This document shows, piece after piece, positions 11,598-23,268 of a stretch of 64,000 nucleotides of DNA. The stretch is from contig JAUEDM010000002.1 in the NCBI GenBank assembly GCA_033439685.1, positions 2,666,001-2,730,000 on the forward strand, in the 5' to 3' direction. Numbering within the stretch: the stretch's first letter is position 1; each line of letters opens with the position of its first letter. The notes below the pieces were generated by a model that did not search any database, was not told where the DNA came from, and was given only the letters and a program-made list of their open reading frames with translations. Source of the stretch: Apodospora peruviana. Lineage: Eukaryota > Ascomycota > Sordariomycetes > Sordariales > Lasiosphaeriaceae. Made by a program: the position numbers and the translations under genes.

Positions 11598-12417
11598 ATG
11601 AAGAACTCCGCCATCCTCGCCTACATGACGGCTTTCGCCAGCGCCCAGGTCACCATCAACCCCGACGGGACCTATACCTGCGAGAAGCCCAACCTGGCCT
11701 TCTGCGCCGGCGACTCAATGAAGACCGACATCATCATCCGGTGCTACGGCACCAGGGGCCAGCCCGGCCGGTGCGGTGACGTACGTTTTTTTTTTCCTCT
11801 TCTACAAACTTACCCACCTTACCTATATAAAATAACCAACATTTCGTGTATAGAACCTCTCCGGCGAACCGCCCGTCGGCAACACCCCCGCCCTCTGCTA
11901 TCAGACCTCCGATACGGCCGGCGACGCCGCCTGCGAAAAGAACTGTGTTGTTTATGGCGGTTCCGGCAACGCGGCAGGCGAATTCACCCTCCCGCCCAGC
12001 CTGTGCACGCCCACGTTTACGCCTAGCAGCAGCGCTGCCAGCAGCACTAGCTCTTCCTCTGGTTACCCTGTCTCTTCTTCTTCCGAGTCATCGTCATCGT
12101 CATCAACAACGACAACGACAACGACACCAGTCTGCACCACAACTACCGTTAGTGTTATCAGCTCTTCGTCGGTGTATACCGCGCCGACGTCGTCCCCGGT
12201 TATCAGTGTAAGCACGCCGGTCTACCCTACCAACGGGACGACTGTTGTTATCTCCACCACGTATACCTCAGGCACCGCAACGCCCGTGAAGCCGTCGTCG
12301 TCGTCGTCGTCGTCGACGACGACGACGGTCCCGACTGCTGGCGCGGCCCTGCACCACGGTGGTGCGGCCGGGGGTGCGTTGGCGCTGGCTGGATTTGTTG
12401 CTGCTTATATCCTTTAA
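11598..12417 (+). CDS. Ser/Thr-rich GPI-anchored-type surface protein
   Basis: Two exons (11598-11780 and 11854-12417; intron with gtacgt donor and tatag acceptor) encode 248 aa. The N-terminus MKNSAILAYMTAFASAQ is a plausible signal peptide. Residues ~20-125 carry paired cysteines (YTCEKPNLAFC, RCYGTRGQPGRC, ALCYQT, CEKNCVVYGG, SLCTPT), suggesting a small disulfide-bonded domain. A long Ser/Thr/Val stalk follows, suited to O-glycosylation, then a hydrophobic C-terminus (GGALALAGFVAAYIL) preceded by small residues (GAALHHGGAAGG). That is the pattern of a GPI attachment signal. A role at the cell wall or plasma membrane is inferred; I do not recognise a named family. The stalk DNA contains tcg/tcc and acg/aca microsatellite-like runs, so length may vary between strains. 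Confidence 0.85.
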
Positions 12418-14737
12418 GTTAACTTATGTAGTGATGGGTGGGATGGCGTTTGGTTTCTTGCATGATGAATATCATTTTGGTGTCATTTATAGTGATGAGT
12501 AAGTTCCCAAGAAAAGGTACCTACGTTACTTGGTTTAATGGATGCTGAATGAAGAAGATGAAAGAGAATTGAAATGAAAATTGTAGATATAGATATATCA
12601 AAATAAAAAGGCATATAAACACTATTACATGTTTTCTGCCGTGTCGTCAATGCTTCTTCATGTCATCTTCTCACCATTAATCACTTCATGTTGAAGTTGT
12701 TTTGCCTTGTGACGGCGTCGCACAATGACCCACACCACTGAGCTAACCTTCCCATTCCAAAAGGATGTCGAATTCCAAGTTGACAAGGCTTAGAATACTG
12801 TGGATTATATACTGCATAGCGCCACGCCATGAAATGCCTGACCTCTTACAGTAACTTCCAGAATAATTAGACCCTCAACGATGTTCACCCATTCAATCTG
12901 CTATCTTTACCCATCCCATTTTCTCCCCTTCCATCTCACACAATAACGCACAGAGTTAGCTCTTCAAGTCCCGTAAATTGTCTAATTGTAACAGTAAAAG
13001 TTGGGCAACCAGATCTGCAATTGTTGGCGATAAAGACATGTTATATTTCAAGTTGCAACCACCCACTATCATTGATGGTTTTATTTACAGCAAGAGAGAG
13101 AGAGTGTGAAAAGGACCTGAAAGTGAAGAACTTCTTCATGGCAAATATCACCAGCTATGTTTACATAACGCCATCTTTATCCCGATCTGAAACAGGGCCG
13201 GTTAGAGCACCATCACCTCGACAGCAGTCCTCCTCGTGCTCGTACTCCCCTTTCCCTATCTGTTATAGGGTCTGCTCTATGCTTATACTCATACTTGATA
13301 TTTCTCTTTCTGTTCTGTTATTCTGCTCCGTCTTATCCTCCCTGCAACTCAATTTCTTTTTTTGCTGTCTATTCATGAAACATCTCCTCTGCTTAAGAAC
13401 CTCAATCCCATTTCGCTGATCAATCTGTCTGTATCTATCACATGTATAAAACCTTCAACTAACCATTCCTACTCAAATACAAGACGGCCAATCGAGAAGA
13501 AACGGGTCTGACGCCGCAGCCACCGTCCATCTCATATTTTCCCTAGGTAACTACCAGGTGTTGTATGTACGGTTATATATTTGTCTAGGTACCTAGGTAC
13601 TCTACACGGATCATAATGCGCCAAAAGCTAGGTTGGATACCTGGGACTGAAAGCCAAAGGATGATGTTACGTAGGTAGGTAGGTAGCCGCCGGGAACAAG
13701 AAAGAGGATCGGCCCCCTTTTTGCACCGAACACCATCCTCCCCCCCCCTTCTTTTCCAGACACTCACAGTCAAAGGTATTACCAGAAGCAATTCCATATT
13801 GAATTGATTACCTGCAAAGACATAAACAAGCAGGCACAAATTATAGACACGCACAAGGCAAAGTCAAATAGTAGACAAAGCAAAGTTCCCAATGAATAGA
13901 TTCAATAGCGTCATCTACCCATATCCTCCACGCCAGCGAGTTCGTAAAGTACAAAAAAGTCAGCAGCCCAAATCCTGAGAACCAAAAAAAAAGAGTCCGA
14001 AACTTTCACATTTGCTCTTTTTTCCCATCCCCAAAATCCAAGCCCTTTTGCTCCCTCGCTGACGCCATCACCCCCTATCTCCTCCAGGATGGAGAAGACA
14101 TGAACAAAGATGGGCATGCTCAGAAATCAAGGCCTACAAACCAGCCTTGTCGAGTACCACAAATTATAAATCCTCTTCTTCTTCCACAACCATCCCCATG
14201 TGAGGAAAAAAAAAGAAGAAACCTCCCCACAAGCGAGCCCTACAACCCTGCTTGTTTCCATGATGTGTTTTGCGCCCGTGAGCTGGACTCGATCCCCCAC
14301 CAGGAGGAACCAAGCACTCAAAAAATTGGGCATTGTCAAAAAAAGTTATTAACATCTGTAACAAAACAAGATTATTTTTCGACAAACACACGAACACCGT
14401 CCAAAAAATTAATGACGATGCCGTGGGGCCGCAGCATGACCCACAAGTGGAAGCAGACGGGGGAGCAACGCGCTCGCAAAAGGAGAGCAATGTCCAACAT
14501 CTTCAAGACAACCAGGACTTGAAGACCCTAGACCGCATCATTCCTTGCAAAAATCGCTTGCTTCAATCCCCGCCGCCGCATTCAACAACGTAGTGAGTGA
14601 AACGGCCATTATCTCGCAATTCCCGTGTAATGGAATTGGCCGGACGCCGATTGCGTCTTCTGGTTTCTGGATTTGGGATCCAAGTCTTTTTGGTGAAAAG
14701 CTTCCTTTCCTCACCCGAGGCACGACGCGCCAGCAGT
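12418..14737. other. Gene-free convergent intergenic region
   Basis: This 2.3 kb between convergent genes is AT-rich in parts and shows no convincing reading frame. It carries copies of the CCTAGGTA-type motif at 13541-13555 and 13583-13600, and a (TAGG)n run at 13670-13687. Homopolymer A, T and C tracts are frequent around 13740-14230. The part next to 14737 should be the 3' UTR of the minus-strand gene. Confidence 0.55.
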
Positions 14738-15592
14738 TCAGTGGCGGACGACGATGCCGTTGCGGCGGGAGCTGCGTTCGACGTATTCCTCCTCCTCGGA
14801 CTCGGAGCAGGAATCCTCGTAGCTGCAGCGGGAGCCACCGCAGTCGATCCGGACGCGGTCGCCCTTGCGGGTGATGCCGTAGCGCTCGCAGGTGCACGAG
14901 GAGCAGTCGGAGCCGGGGGTGCTGTAGCCCGACATGGACGAGTTGGGGCTGGAGCTGCCGGAGCGGTACGAGAAGCTGGAGCCGACGGATGAGACGGGAG
15001 AGGCGGTGGCACCGAAGTCGGTGATGACGTCCTCATCGTACTCGTCGTAGATGCCGGTGGCGGCAAAGCGGCTGGAGAGCTCGTCCTCGTTGAAGTCGTT
15101 GTCGAGGATGTGGCGGGTGGCACCGGGCGACACGGGCTTGGGGGCCTTGATCTGGGAGACAGACAGGGGGCGGCCCTTGGGGATGTCGACCGAGAGGCTG
15201 CCACGGGACTTGTGCGACGACGAGGACTTGTGGGACTCGCGGGAGTGGCGAGACGAGCTCTTGGAAGAGGAAGAAGACTTGGAGGACGACTTGTGCTTGG
15301 GAACATCGAGGATGTTCAGGGCACGGCCGGTGGTGGGCTCAACGGTGGACTCCTCGCTGGGGTTGTGCGAGACGTGGTAGCCATCGATGATGTAGTAGTA
15401 CCAGTAGCGCTGACCGGCCTCAACGGTGTTGGGCTGGAAGCGGAAGGTGCCCTTCCACGAACCGGACTTGGAGGAAGTCTTGTCCTTGGAAAGCGGGAGC
15501 TGACCGGAGTAGTTGTCCCAGGAACCGAGAAGGTGGACGGTCTTGACGCCGGAAGAAACACGGAGAGAGAACGAAAGCTGGATGGCCGACAT
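14738..15592 (-). CDS. AMPK-type glycogen-binding (CBM48-like) domain protein
   Basis: This intron-free frame encodes 284 aa. Residues ~3-95 form a carbohydrate-binding early-set domain of the kind found in AMPK beta subunits. Visible hallmarks are SLRVSSGVKTVHLLGSWDNY, then WKGTFRF, then QRYWYYYIIDGYHVSHNP, closing with GRALNILDVP. The remainder is Ser/Lys-rich and disordered. It includes a poly-Ser/Lys block (residues ~98-130), an acidic DDEFDEDELS-like stretch around DNDFNEDELSSRF, and a Cys-containing tail with DCSSCTCERYGITRKGDRVRIDCGG and EDSCSESEEEEYVERSSRR. No kinase-interacting or catalytic domain is present. Binding to glycogen or another polysaccharide is inferred from the domain. 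The start ATG is the first in frame and leaves no room for a signal peptide, so it is probably intracellular. Confidence 0.85.
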   Translation of the reverse strand: MSAIQLSFSLRVSSGVKTVHLLGSWDNYSGQLPLSKDKTSSKSGSWKGTFRFQPNTVEAGQRYWYYYIIDGYHVSHNPSEESTVEPTTGRALNILDVPKHKSSSKSSSSSKSSSRHSRESHKSSSSHKSRGSLSVDIPKGRPLSVSQIKAPKPVSPGATRHILDNDFNEDELSSRFAATGIYDEYDEDVITDFGATASPVSSVGSSFSYRSGSSSPNSSMSGYSTPGSDCSSCTCERYGITRKGDRVRIDCGGSRCSYEDSCSESEEEEYVERSSRRNGIVVRH

Positions 15593-18500
15593 GTTGACTC
15601 GTTATTAAAGCTGATGCTGAAAAATTAAATAAAAATTGCTTTATGAGATGTTGTGTTTTGGGGCGTTTCGAGCAAGTAAACCAGAAATTGTCCTTTCTGA
15701 AAGGGTGAGTAACAAGACCAGCAAGTTACCGAATTTGATATTATTGGGGATGTGAAAATTAATCGATAGAGCACAGCTCTACGAAGGAAGAGAGAAAAAA
15801 AGGGGGAGAGGAAGAAAAGTCAGAGACTGGTTTATTGTTTGAGAGCTTGCTGAAGAGAGAAAAGAGAAAAGGAAAGGAAGCAGAGGGGACGGAGGGATCC
15901 TTATATCATCGTGGGAATTCGTGGAGGTGGAGGCCGGGAATGGGTGGTGGTGACCCAAGCACCGGCCCAACACCACCACACTCTCCATATCGGGGCCTGT
16001 CTGCACTCTGCACCACGGGCATTTTCCGAAGATACCTTGGGAAATACCGCAACATCAGGGAAGGCTGGAGGAGCCGGCCGAGGAGCGGACGACGCACGCA
16101 ACCAGCTCCTTCCCGCGAGGCCAATTAGGAGGCCATCCTCCGTAGAGTGGCTTACAAGGGCCTACGCTCGCCCGTGATATTGATTGCTGCTGTGGTGTGC
16201 AAGCTTCTCCCCTGTTCTGCCTTGTCACGTTGGGCATGTGCAGCAGCTCAGCACCGACTACTGCTGCAGTGTGGGCGGTTAAGCAGGTGAATGTCAGCCG
16301 GCAAGATAGTGGTGAGTCTTCTCCCATAATCGAGAACTGCGGAGAGAGATGAACACCACCACGACCACCAAGCAAGGCCACCATATCCCATCGCCGGCGG
16401 AGGGGGAGAGGGGCACTGGCAGAGGGTGGCAGTCGGACCTGGGAGACTGAGCGATCACCAACAAGCACTTGGCCGCTTTAAGATGGTTGGGCGTCTAAAT
16501 CCCTGTCAGCATCAGCCAATCACCCGCTTGGTCCCTACGATTTCGCGCGATCCGCGAAGCTCCACCCGGGCATCGGCTCTCATCACGCCCCACATTGTGC
16601 GGCCGGCAACAGGTCCCGCCAATCGTCGACGGCTTGTGTTCTCCCACGGGTGCGGTGACAGTGCATGGGAGCAGACCATCGCCATGTGGGGCTATATCAA
16701 TGTTGACCTCTGTCTGCATCTGGCCCCCGATTTCGAGGCCTGCCTGCCACCAAGGAGAGGACTGCCGTATGGTGGAGGCGTCGGAGTGACGGGCCAAATA
16801 CGATCTTTCGAACAAGGTTATGGGGTATCCCGATGCCAAATTGCCCGTCAGAAGGCCAATCCGCGGGCCCGGCTGGGGAACCTGTGAGATAGGTCGATGT
16901 GAAGGTTCTCAAGAGCTCTCGGCTTGCGGTTGGTGGGACGGTGGTTGCAGACGAGATGCTACCTGGAGATGCAGTCTTCCATGCATGCACGACGCACGAC
17001 GCAGTACGAGTCGGACACGGCTTGGACTTGGACATGAGACTTGGACAGATGGTCCGACTGGGTCGGCTTTTGGGGTCGACAAGATGGATCATAACAATAT
17101 GCGAATTTTTCATTCTCTGAAGGACGAGCAGTTGGTTGTTGGATGAGAGTACGGAATATTGGAGTCGAGTTGGATGCAAGTCGGAGAGATCTGCCACAAC
17201 GGTGCAGGATGTTGAAGGTTCCAGGCTGGCAGTCCCCAAAATCCATGCGGCTGTGCCATACTGATACACCACCGGTACAGTATGTACTGTAATGTATGTA
17301 CCGATGACAGATCTGAGTATATTATTACAAGTTTACAAGATTAGTGCCTCGCAGTTGCCTTTTGTGCCTCGAGGCTGCTTTTGCGGAAGGAATGGACCTG
17401 TCCGTCATCGTCCGCGGAAGGAAGCTGCAGCTTACACCAACGACTTTTTACCATCGATTACTGGCAGGTACACCCGTGCTTGACTTTTCCTTCTCCTTCA
17501 CCAATCTCGTCTCCTCTCCATCTCGATGTCGAAATCCAAGCAGATATCAGCCATCTCCCAATCGGACTATGCATGAGAAGCGACACTCAACCTAATAGAC
17601 TGCATGCACAGAGTCACCTCAGTTAATCAACTTAGCTCCGGCGGGTATGCGGCTATGGCAGTAATGTGAGAGGGGGGGGGACCACCATCACAGTCACATT
17701 CGGATTATGGTTTCTCATGAGCTCGGTATTGACTTGATTCAAACTGCGGTCAGCTTCCATGATGCCTGGAGGTCCCTCGCGTCAATGGACGGACAAAAGA
17801 CAGCTTAATGTGACGTAAAAGCCGGGAGACACACGCGATTGTCGCTTCTGGTGTTCCCAATGGCCCAACGGTCGCAAGGCTCGGTGGGTGCTCGGTGATG
17901 ATCCCCTGTGTCCATGCGTAAAATAGCCGCCGCAATTCCCACCTCCTTCCGCGTTTGGCAGTCCCGACTTGTTCGCTTCAGCGGGCACCCATCCGATCAC
18001 TCTCTGCACGAAAGCTGAGCACAGACATTGAAGAGAACATATCATTCACAAACTTCACATCGTTGCCTTTTCCATCAGCCACGCACGCGGACGTTGAATC
18101 CACATTGCCGCCGGTGGAGCTCATCAACAGCCCTATATCACACAATCAGGCTTTTGCGTCCTTTACACGTACACACTATCGCACTCTAGACTCCGGCGTG
18201 CATGCTCACCTTGATTAATTGACCACACGAGGTGGCTTCAGCCATGCGTGTGCCATGGCTCCGCACGGCGGCTACGGAGCCCACGGACGTCAGCGGTCAG
18301 ACGGGGCGGAGAGGGCTGCGGCATCCTCCCGATTGTCCGTCCTCCTTGCTCGGTGGACTGGTCTCAGCATGAGTTGATTGACTCGGAGTTTGCCCTCGTT
18401 CACCTGTGTCCTTGGGGTTAGGACTATACGTATGTAATCCGTACCAGTAGACGTGAATCGTTTATACCTTCACTGACGAGACTCCACAGTCTGTCCAATC

Positions 18501-18612
18501 AGGTGCCCTGACTCGGACTCACCGCCCAAGTCAAGGGGCATCTCATTAGTTCTAGCAATATCATCAATCTGTAAACCAAACTTGGACACCAAAACCTTGA
18601 CGCCCTGATATC
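15593..18612. other. Divergent intergenic region
   Basis: This 3 kb lies between the divergent starts at 15592 (-) and 18613 (+). Reading frames of up to 191 codons occur but are compositionally random, lack domains and overlap on opposite strands. A small inverted repeat built from TACAGTA/TACTGTA lies at 17275-17290. I see no RNA gene. Confidence 0.55.
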
Positions 18613-19386
18613 ATGGACACATTCAGCAATGACCCTTTGGTGCAGGCCATCACCGCCTACGTACAAGAATACATGCAAAACTACGACCCGTCACATAGCT
18701 GGGACCACATCGAGCGCGTCGTGGGCTTGGCACGGTACATCTACTCCAAGTCGCAGAATAGGGAATTGCTCGATCTGCGCACCATCCAGTTGGCAGCGTT
18801 ACTCCACGATGTCGGCGACCGCAAGTCAGTTTCTCTCTTCTCGTCCTACACCGATCAATGTCCTTCACTGCAATCTGATTGCCTTACGTTACCTCCGCAA
18901 ATCTCGTGATACCCTCACATACAACCAACTAACTCATGACAAAATAGATACCTAAAACCAAACCAGGACCCCAAAAACTTGATATCTGAAGTTCTCCTCG
19001 CAAACGCCTGCCCTGCCGCCTTGGCCTCAAAAATTCAAACCATCTGCCACGGCGTCAGCTACACCACCGAAACAAAAGATCCGGCGCATGTGCGGTCACT
19101 AATTGCAGAGTACCCGGAGCTCGCGGTCGTCCAGGACGCCGACCGGCTGGACGCCATCGGCGCGGTGGGCATCGGCCGCATGTTCACCTTCGGGGGCGCC
19201 AAGACCGGCCGCCCGATGGACGAGTCGATGCAGCACTTTGACGACAAACTGCTCAAGCTTGAGGGGATGATCAAGACGGACGTCGGCAGGGAGCTTGCGC
19301 GCGAGCGGACGGAACGACTGAGAGTGTTTAAGGAGTGGTGGGGGGATGAGGTTGCTTTTTCATTGTCCGGGACGACTTCGTCTTGA
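18613..19386 (+). CDS. HD-domain phosphohydrolase (YedJ-like)
   Basis: Two exons (18613-18824 and 18948-19386) encode 216 aa. The HD superfamily metal-binding signature is complete. His in SHSWDHIERV comes first, then LLHDVGD (the HD pair), His in ICHGVSYT, and Asp in VVQDADRLDAIGAVGIGR. The architecture and the length of about 215 residues match the small single-domain HD hydrolases annotated as YedJ-like in bacteria and fungi, for which no firm substrate is established. A cytosolic nucleotide or phosphoester hydrolase role is the family expectation. The intron falls right after the HD motif (donor gtcagt, acceptor aatag) and restores the frame (GDR-K-YLKPNQDP). It converges on the Cdt2-like gene. 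Confidence 0.9.
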
Positions 19387-20180
19387 TGATCCTTAGTTGT
19401 TGGTGAGGAAAAGGGGTAATTGAACCAGCCATTGAAATCTGGTGGAAAACGTCAAGATTTTGGAGGAGGTAAATAGGTAGGGTATGTCCCGTTTTTTTAT
19501 ATTCACCTTAGTCCCTTCAACCGGCGCTCAAAAGGGGGATTTGCATCATCTTCATATCAAGTCATATATCTCGTCTTATTGGGACCTAACTTCATCGATT
19601 GTTCAGGTGGAGGACATGTCAGGTCTGCGGATGACAGGAAAACAAGGCGGTGGTCAAAATGAATGACCCAAGGCTATATATACACACAACTGCATGGTCT
19701 CTCATTCAGAGACAACCCTCCTGCTCGTGGTGAGAGCAGAGTTAATGAAGCTCGCGGCAGCTGCTGCTACCTTATCTACCTAGGAATAACAACCATGATG
19801 GTGAAGAAGAACCTATGTGAAGAACACTGAAGACAACCGACATGAAAATGAAAAAAAAAATCTCTAAGAGCTACACATGTACTCCAGACATGATTGTGTT
19901 CCTCGATTGTTGCCTTGCTCCCTCTGCTGAATACTCTGCTGACTGATGATGCTGATTGCTTAACGCATACGCTATACGCACGGCCGCTCCCATATCTGAT
20001 ATTTCCGTTCCCCATACAACGATAAAAATAGTATAATGATACTCCGCCTGATGATCATAAACGCCCCTAAAGCAAGCCCCAAGGCCGTGCTGTCAAATGC
20101 CCACAGAGAAGAATGAAAACAGACAAACCGAACAGAATCGACTTGAGACATCAAGGGGTAAAACACATAGACACACTTGC
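19387..20180. other. Convergent intergenic region
   Basis: This holds the 3' ends of the HD-hydrolase gene and the Cdt2-like gene. One CTACCTAGGA copy lies near 19776-19785. No gene is seen. Confidence 0.55.
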
Positions 20181-22533
20181 TCACCAGTCATCCTGATCCC
20201 CATCCCACTGATCACCAACATCAGCCCATCCGCATCCCCAGCGGCGGCCACCGGCCTCCCCACCGAGTCTCAGGTCTGACGCCTGATCACGGCTCTCACT
20301 CCAACATCTAATAAGATAATCGTCGCCAACGGTAACAAGCTTCCCGTCGCTCGTCCACGTCAACGCCCCGACCTCTTTCTCGTGCCCGCGCACAAGCGGT
20401 GTACCGCTCTTGACGATAGGCATGGTATCCGCCTGCCGGGTGAAGATGTTGCCACTGCCATAGCTATTGGATCGCGCCAGCATGCCTGGGCGTTGCCGGA
20501 GGTCTCGCTGTGGTAAAGCTGACGCGGATGTTGACTCGCCGACCAAGTAGGACTCCTCGCTGCCGCCATCGCGGGACCATATATCTTTGATGTATCGCTC
20601 GTCGGTAGGGAACAGGACCGCACAACCGTCGCTGCTTCCTACGGCAAGCATCTCCGAGCGGCCCTCACCCATTGGGCGCACGGCAGCTTTGATGTAGAAG
20701 CTCGTGGCGTGGAACATGGAGTGGCGGAAGCCGTAGAGGGGGCCAAGGCCCTCGTGCGCTGAACCATGGTTGTGGTGCCTCCGACGAGGTGGGTCGGCCC
20801 CGGGTAGCGCTGGAGTGAGCTCGGTTGCGTGACCGAGGACCAGGTGGGCGGTGCTGTATGCATACACAGTATTATCCTTGCACAGGGCGTAGAGACGGGA
20901 GCCGTCGCCGCCTAATGTCATGGACGAGATGCCAAACGGTCGCCAGGCGACGTGGCTGGCGGGCGGTGCGGTAAAGGAAATTGGGGTGCTGGTTTTGTGG
21001 TGTCGGCTGGTGTGAATGGCGCGGATATCCCACAGCTTGATGCTTGCGTCGGCTTCGCAAGCCGTCAGGAGGAGGTGCTCGCGACCTGGTGGTAGAAATT
21101 GCAGAGCAGTAACCGAGACCTCCCCTATACGGCCTGGCACTTCGCCTATGCGCGCCACGTCGCCTGGGTTAGATCTAAGTGCTTGTTGGGATTTAGTGTA
21201 CCTTGGCGTGCGAACGTGCGCGTCGTAAATACTGTTGACGACGCAACCTGGGTTGATTGGTTTCTGTAGGCGGTGATGTAGTCCCGCCTCGGAACGTATA
21301 GCCACTTCCTGTACCGGACCGCCCCGGCAACGGAGATCCCAGATCTGCACGCTTCCATCACGACCGGAAGTGGCGAGAACGGCACTAGACCCGCGGCCTG
21401 GTTGGAAGCGGACCTGCTTTAGAGAAGCTGTGTGGTGGCCTAAAATTGAGATGGGCGTTTGGGTCATCATGTCTATCACTCTCCCGGTCTGGTCGCCAGA
21501 TGCTGTAGCGAGCAGATAGTCATCCTCAGAAAATGCCAGGTCAATGATAGCGTTGCCGTGTGCTTGGAACGACAGGTGGATCTTGGAGAACTCCTTGCTG
21601 GAGTCGAGCAGCCGTACATAACCCTCCTCGTCGCCGACAGCGACCAAGCTATTTTCTTGGACAAGTTAACCTGAAGGTATGGACATGCTTGGACGAGCTA
21701 AACTTACTATTACAGCCACTTGCACAGAAAGGTATACTCTTGGTGGCTCCTTCATGACTGGAACATTCGTGGACATCTCCTGGCGTGGAGTAGAAATTGG
21801 CGGTCTCTGTTCTCCAGTCTGGTCGATGTCAGTGTATGGGATACTCGAGAGCACGAGACTTATACATACCAGAAACGGGACAAGGCAGGGCTCGATCGTT
21901 TGCCCGCGACAAACTACCAGTCATCCGTTGTGCCAGCTGGGCTCCCAGTCCTCGGCGGGCTAAGGGCACAGGTCTCGTGTACTCGATTGGTTCTGTCGGC
22001 AGCTTATTGTCTTCATCCTCATCTTCATCATCGGTCGTGTCCTCATCCAAAATTGCCGCTGCCCTGGCCGATTGGTAGCCTCGCAAACCCTTAATAGGGC
22101 TCCGAAGTCGTGGTCTGGAGTCCGAAGTCCCGCATATCGCTGGTGAGGTATTCAATGGCGATGGCAGGTGACAAGGAGCAGCACGTTGAGGGATGTGCTG
22201 GGTCTTCCTCCGCTTAGTATTTCGGCTATCATCTTGGAGACTGGGTAGCTCGTTCTGACCATTCTCTTCAGAAATTGCCTTCAAAGGACTCGAAGGAGTC
22301 TGGCCGCGGTTAAGGGCATGACCTCCGAGATCGCGAAGAGCCCGGCGGGCGGCACTTGGTTTTGACGAAACTCGAGAACGCGGCGTGAAGAACCTCTGGA
22401 ACTTCCGGGGGGTAATTGACGGGTTTCTCTTCTCCTTGCCCTCGCTGGGCGGTATCCTGGGCGGCGAGGAGAGGCGGTCGCTGGTCAACATGGCAGACCT
22501 CTTGGCCCCAGAGGGCAGCTTGTCGCCTGTCAT
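20181..22533 (-). CDS. Cdt2-like WD40 substrate receptor of CRL4 ubiquitin ligase
   Basis: Three exons (21870-22533, 21708-21818, 20181-21655) encode 749 aa. After a disordered, basic N-terminal ~265 residues comes a beta-propeller starting NSLVAVGDEEGYVRLLDSS. WD repeats follow, such as DYLLATASGDQTGRVID, VLATSGRDGSVQIWDLRCRG, LLLTACEADASIKLWDIRAIH and KLVTVGDDYLIRCWSES. Two repeats end in WDxR (WDLR, WDIR), the DDB1-binding signature of DCAF proteins. In the family, Cdt2 recruits Cdt1, CDK inhibitors and Spd1-type proteins bound to PCNA on chromatin to CRL4 for degradation, limiting re-replication. The segment TPRKFQRFFTPRSR near residue 42 resembles a PCNA-interacting peptide. Introns at 21656-21707 and 21819-21869 are 51-52 bp gt-ag and exon lengths sum to a multiple of three. 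It diverges from SPB1 with 735 bp between starts. Confidence 0.87.
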
Positions 22534-23268
22534 AGCCGTCCAGAGTGTCCACAGTACCCAGAACTATACCTCCTCCCAAAACCGAAACCACTTTATTCTT
22601 CCTCGAGCCTGGGGCGGGATTGTCGTCGTCGATGATGCCCAGTCTAAGGTCTGTAGACAATAGCTGCAGTTTGAGGTATCCACAACAACACTACCCGATA
22701 TTTTCTGGCTAATACAAATAGGAAAATGACATGGCGAGCTGTGCTTTCCAGTCCTTCATACGTTAGTTAGGAGCGTTAGGAGTATGAGATTGGGCAAAAG
22801 TTGGCGGCGGGGACAGGACACTGCAAAACATGCCCGCCCCCAGTGACTGGGTTTCCGTCTGGCGTTGCTTCAAGACGCGGTCCACGGCGAATGACGCGCT
22901 ACCCACTCTAGCTTAATGGGCAAGCTTCGGCCTGCCTATCAGATGTAAGTGGGCGGGCATGGGCGGCTTAGGTGGACGTGTCGGACCAATCAGCACGGCC
23001 AATCGCGGTCAAAGTGCTGCCCGCTGGCCTGCTGCTGGAGCGTGTCCGCGGGCCAGCCACCTCCCAGAGCCCTGTGTAACAAGGAGCCACGCTGCCACAG
23101 CACCCCACACCCCACTTCACCTCGACTTTTTTGCCTTATCACTTATCGGCTTGCATGGCCATCCAGAAAAAAATCGGTCATCTTCAATCGACCGGTTGAG
23201 GGTATTCTAGGGGACGCAGTCGACATCAACCAAGGTTCCGATCCACATTCTGCCAGACCGCCGATACC
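22534..23268. other. Bidirectional promoter region of Cdt2-like and SPB1 genes
   Basis: This 735 bp separates two divergent starts and probably serves as a shared promoter. There is a GC-rich centre at 22800-23060 and a pyrimidine-rich stretch just upstream of SPB1. No TATA box or known factor site can be assigned with confidence. Confidence 0.5.

Noticed and set aside
14285..14305. T-arm-like GGACTCGATCC
   Set aside because: Two mismatches to the B box and no acceptor stem; no tRNA can be folded.
14563..15306. 247-codon Ala/Pro/Ser-rich minus-strand frame
   Set aside because: It is a shadow of the glycogen-binding-domain gene in another frame, produced by its Ser/Asp-rich codons.
16697..17272. 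191-codon minus-strand frame
   Set aside because: No domain or codon bias and overlapped by plus-strand frames; treated as chance.
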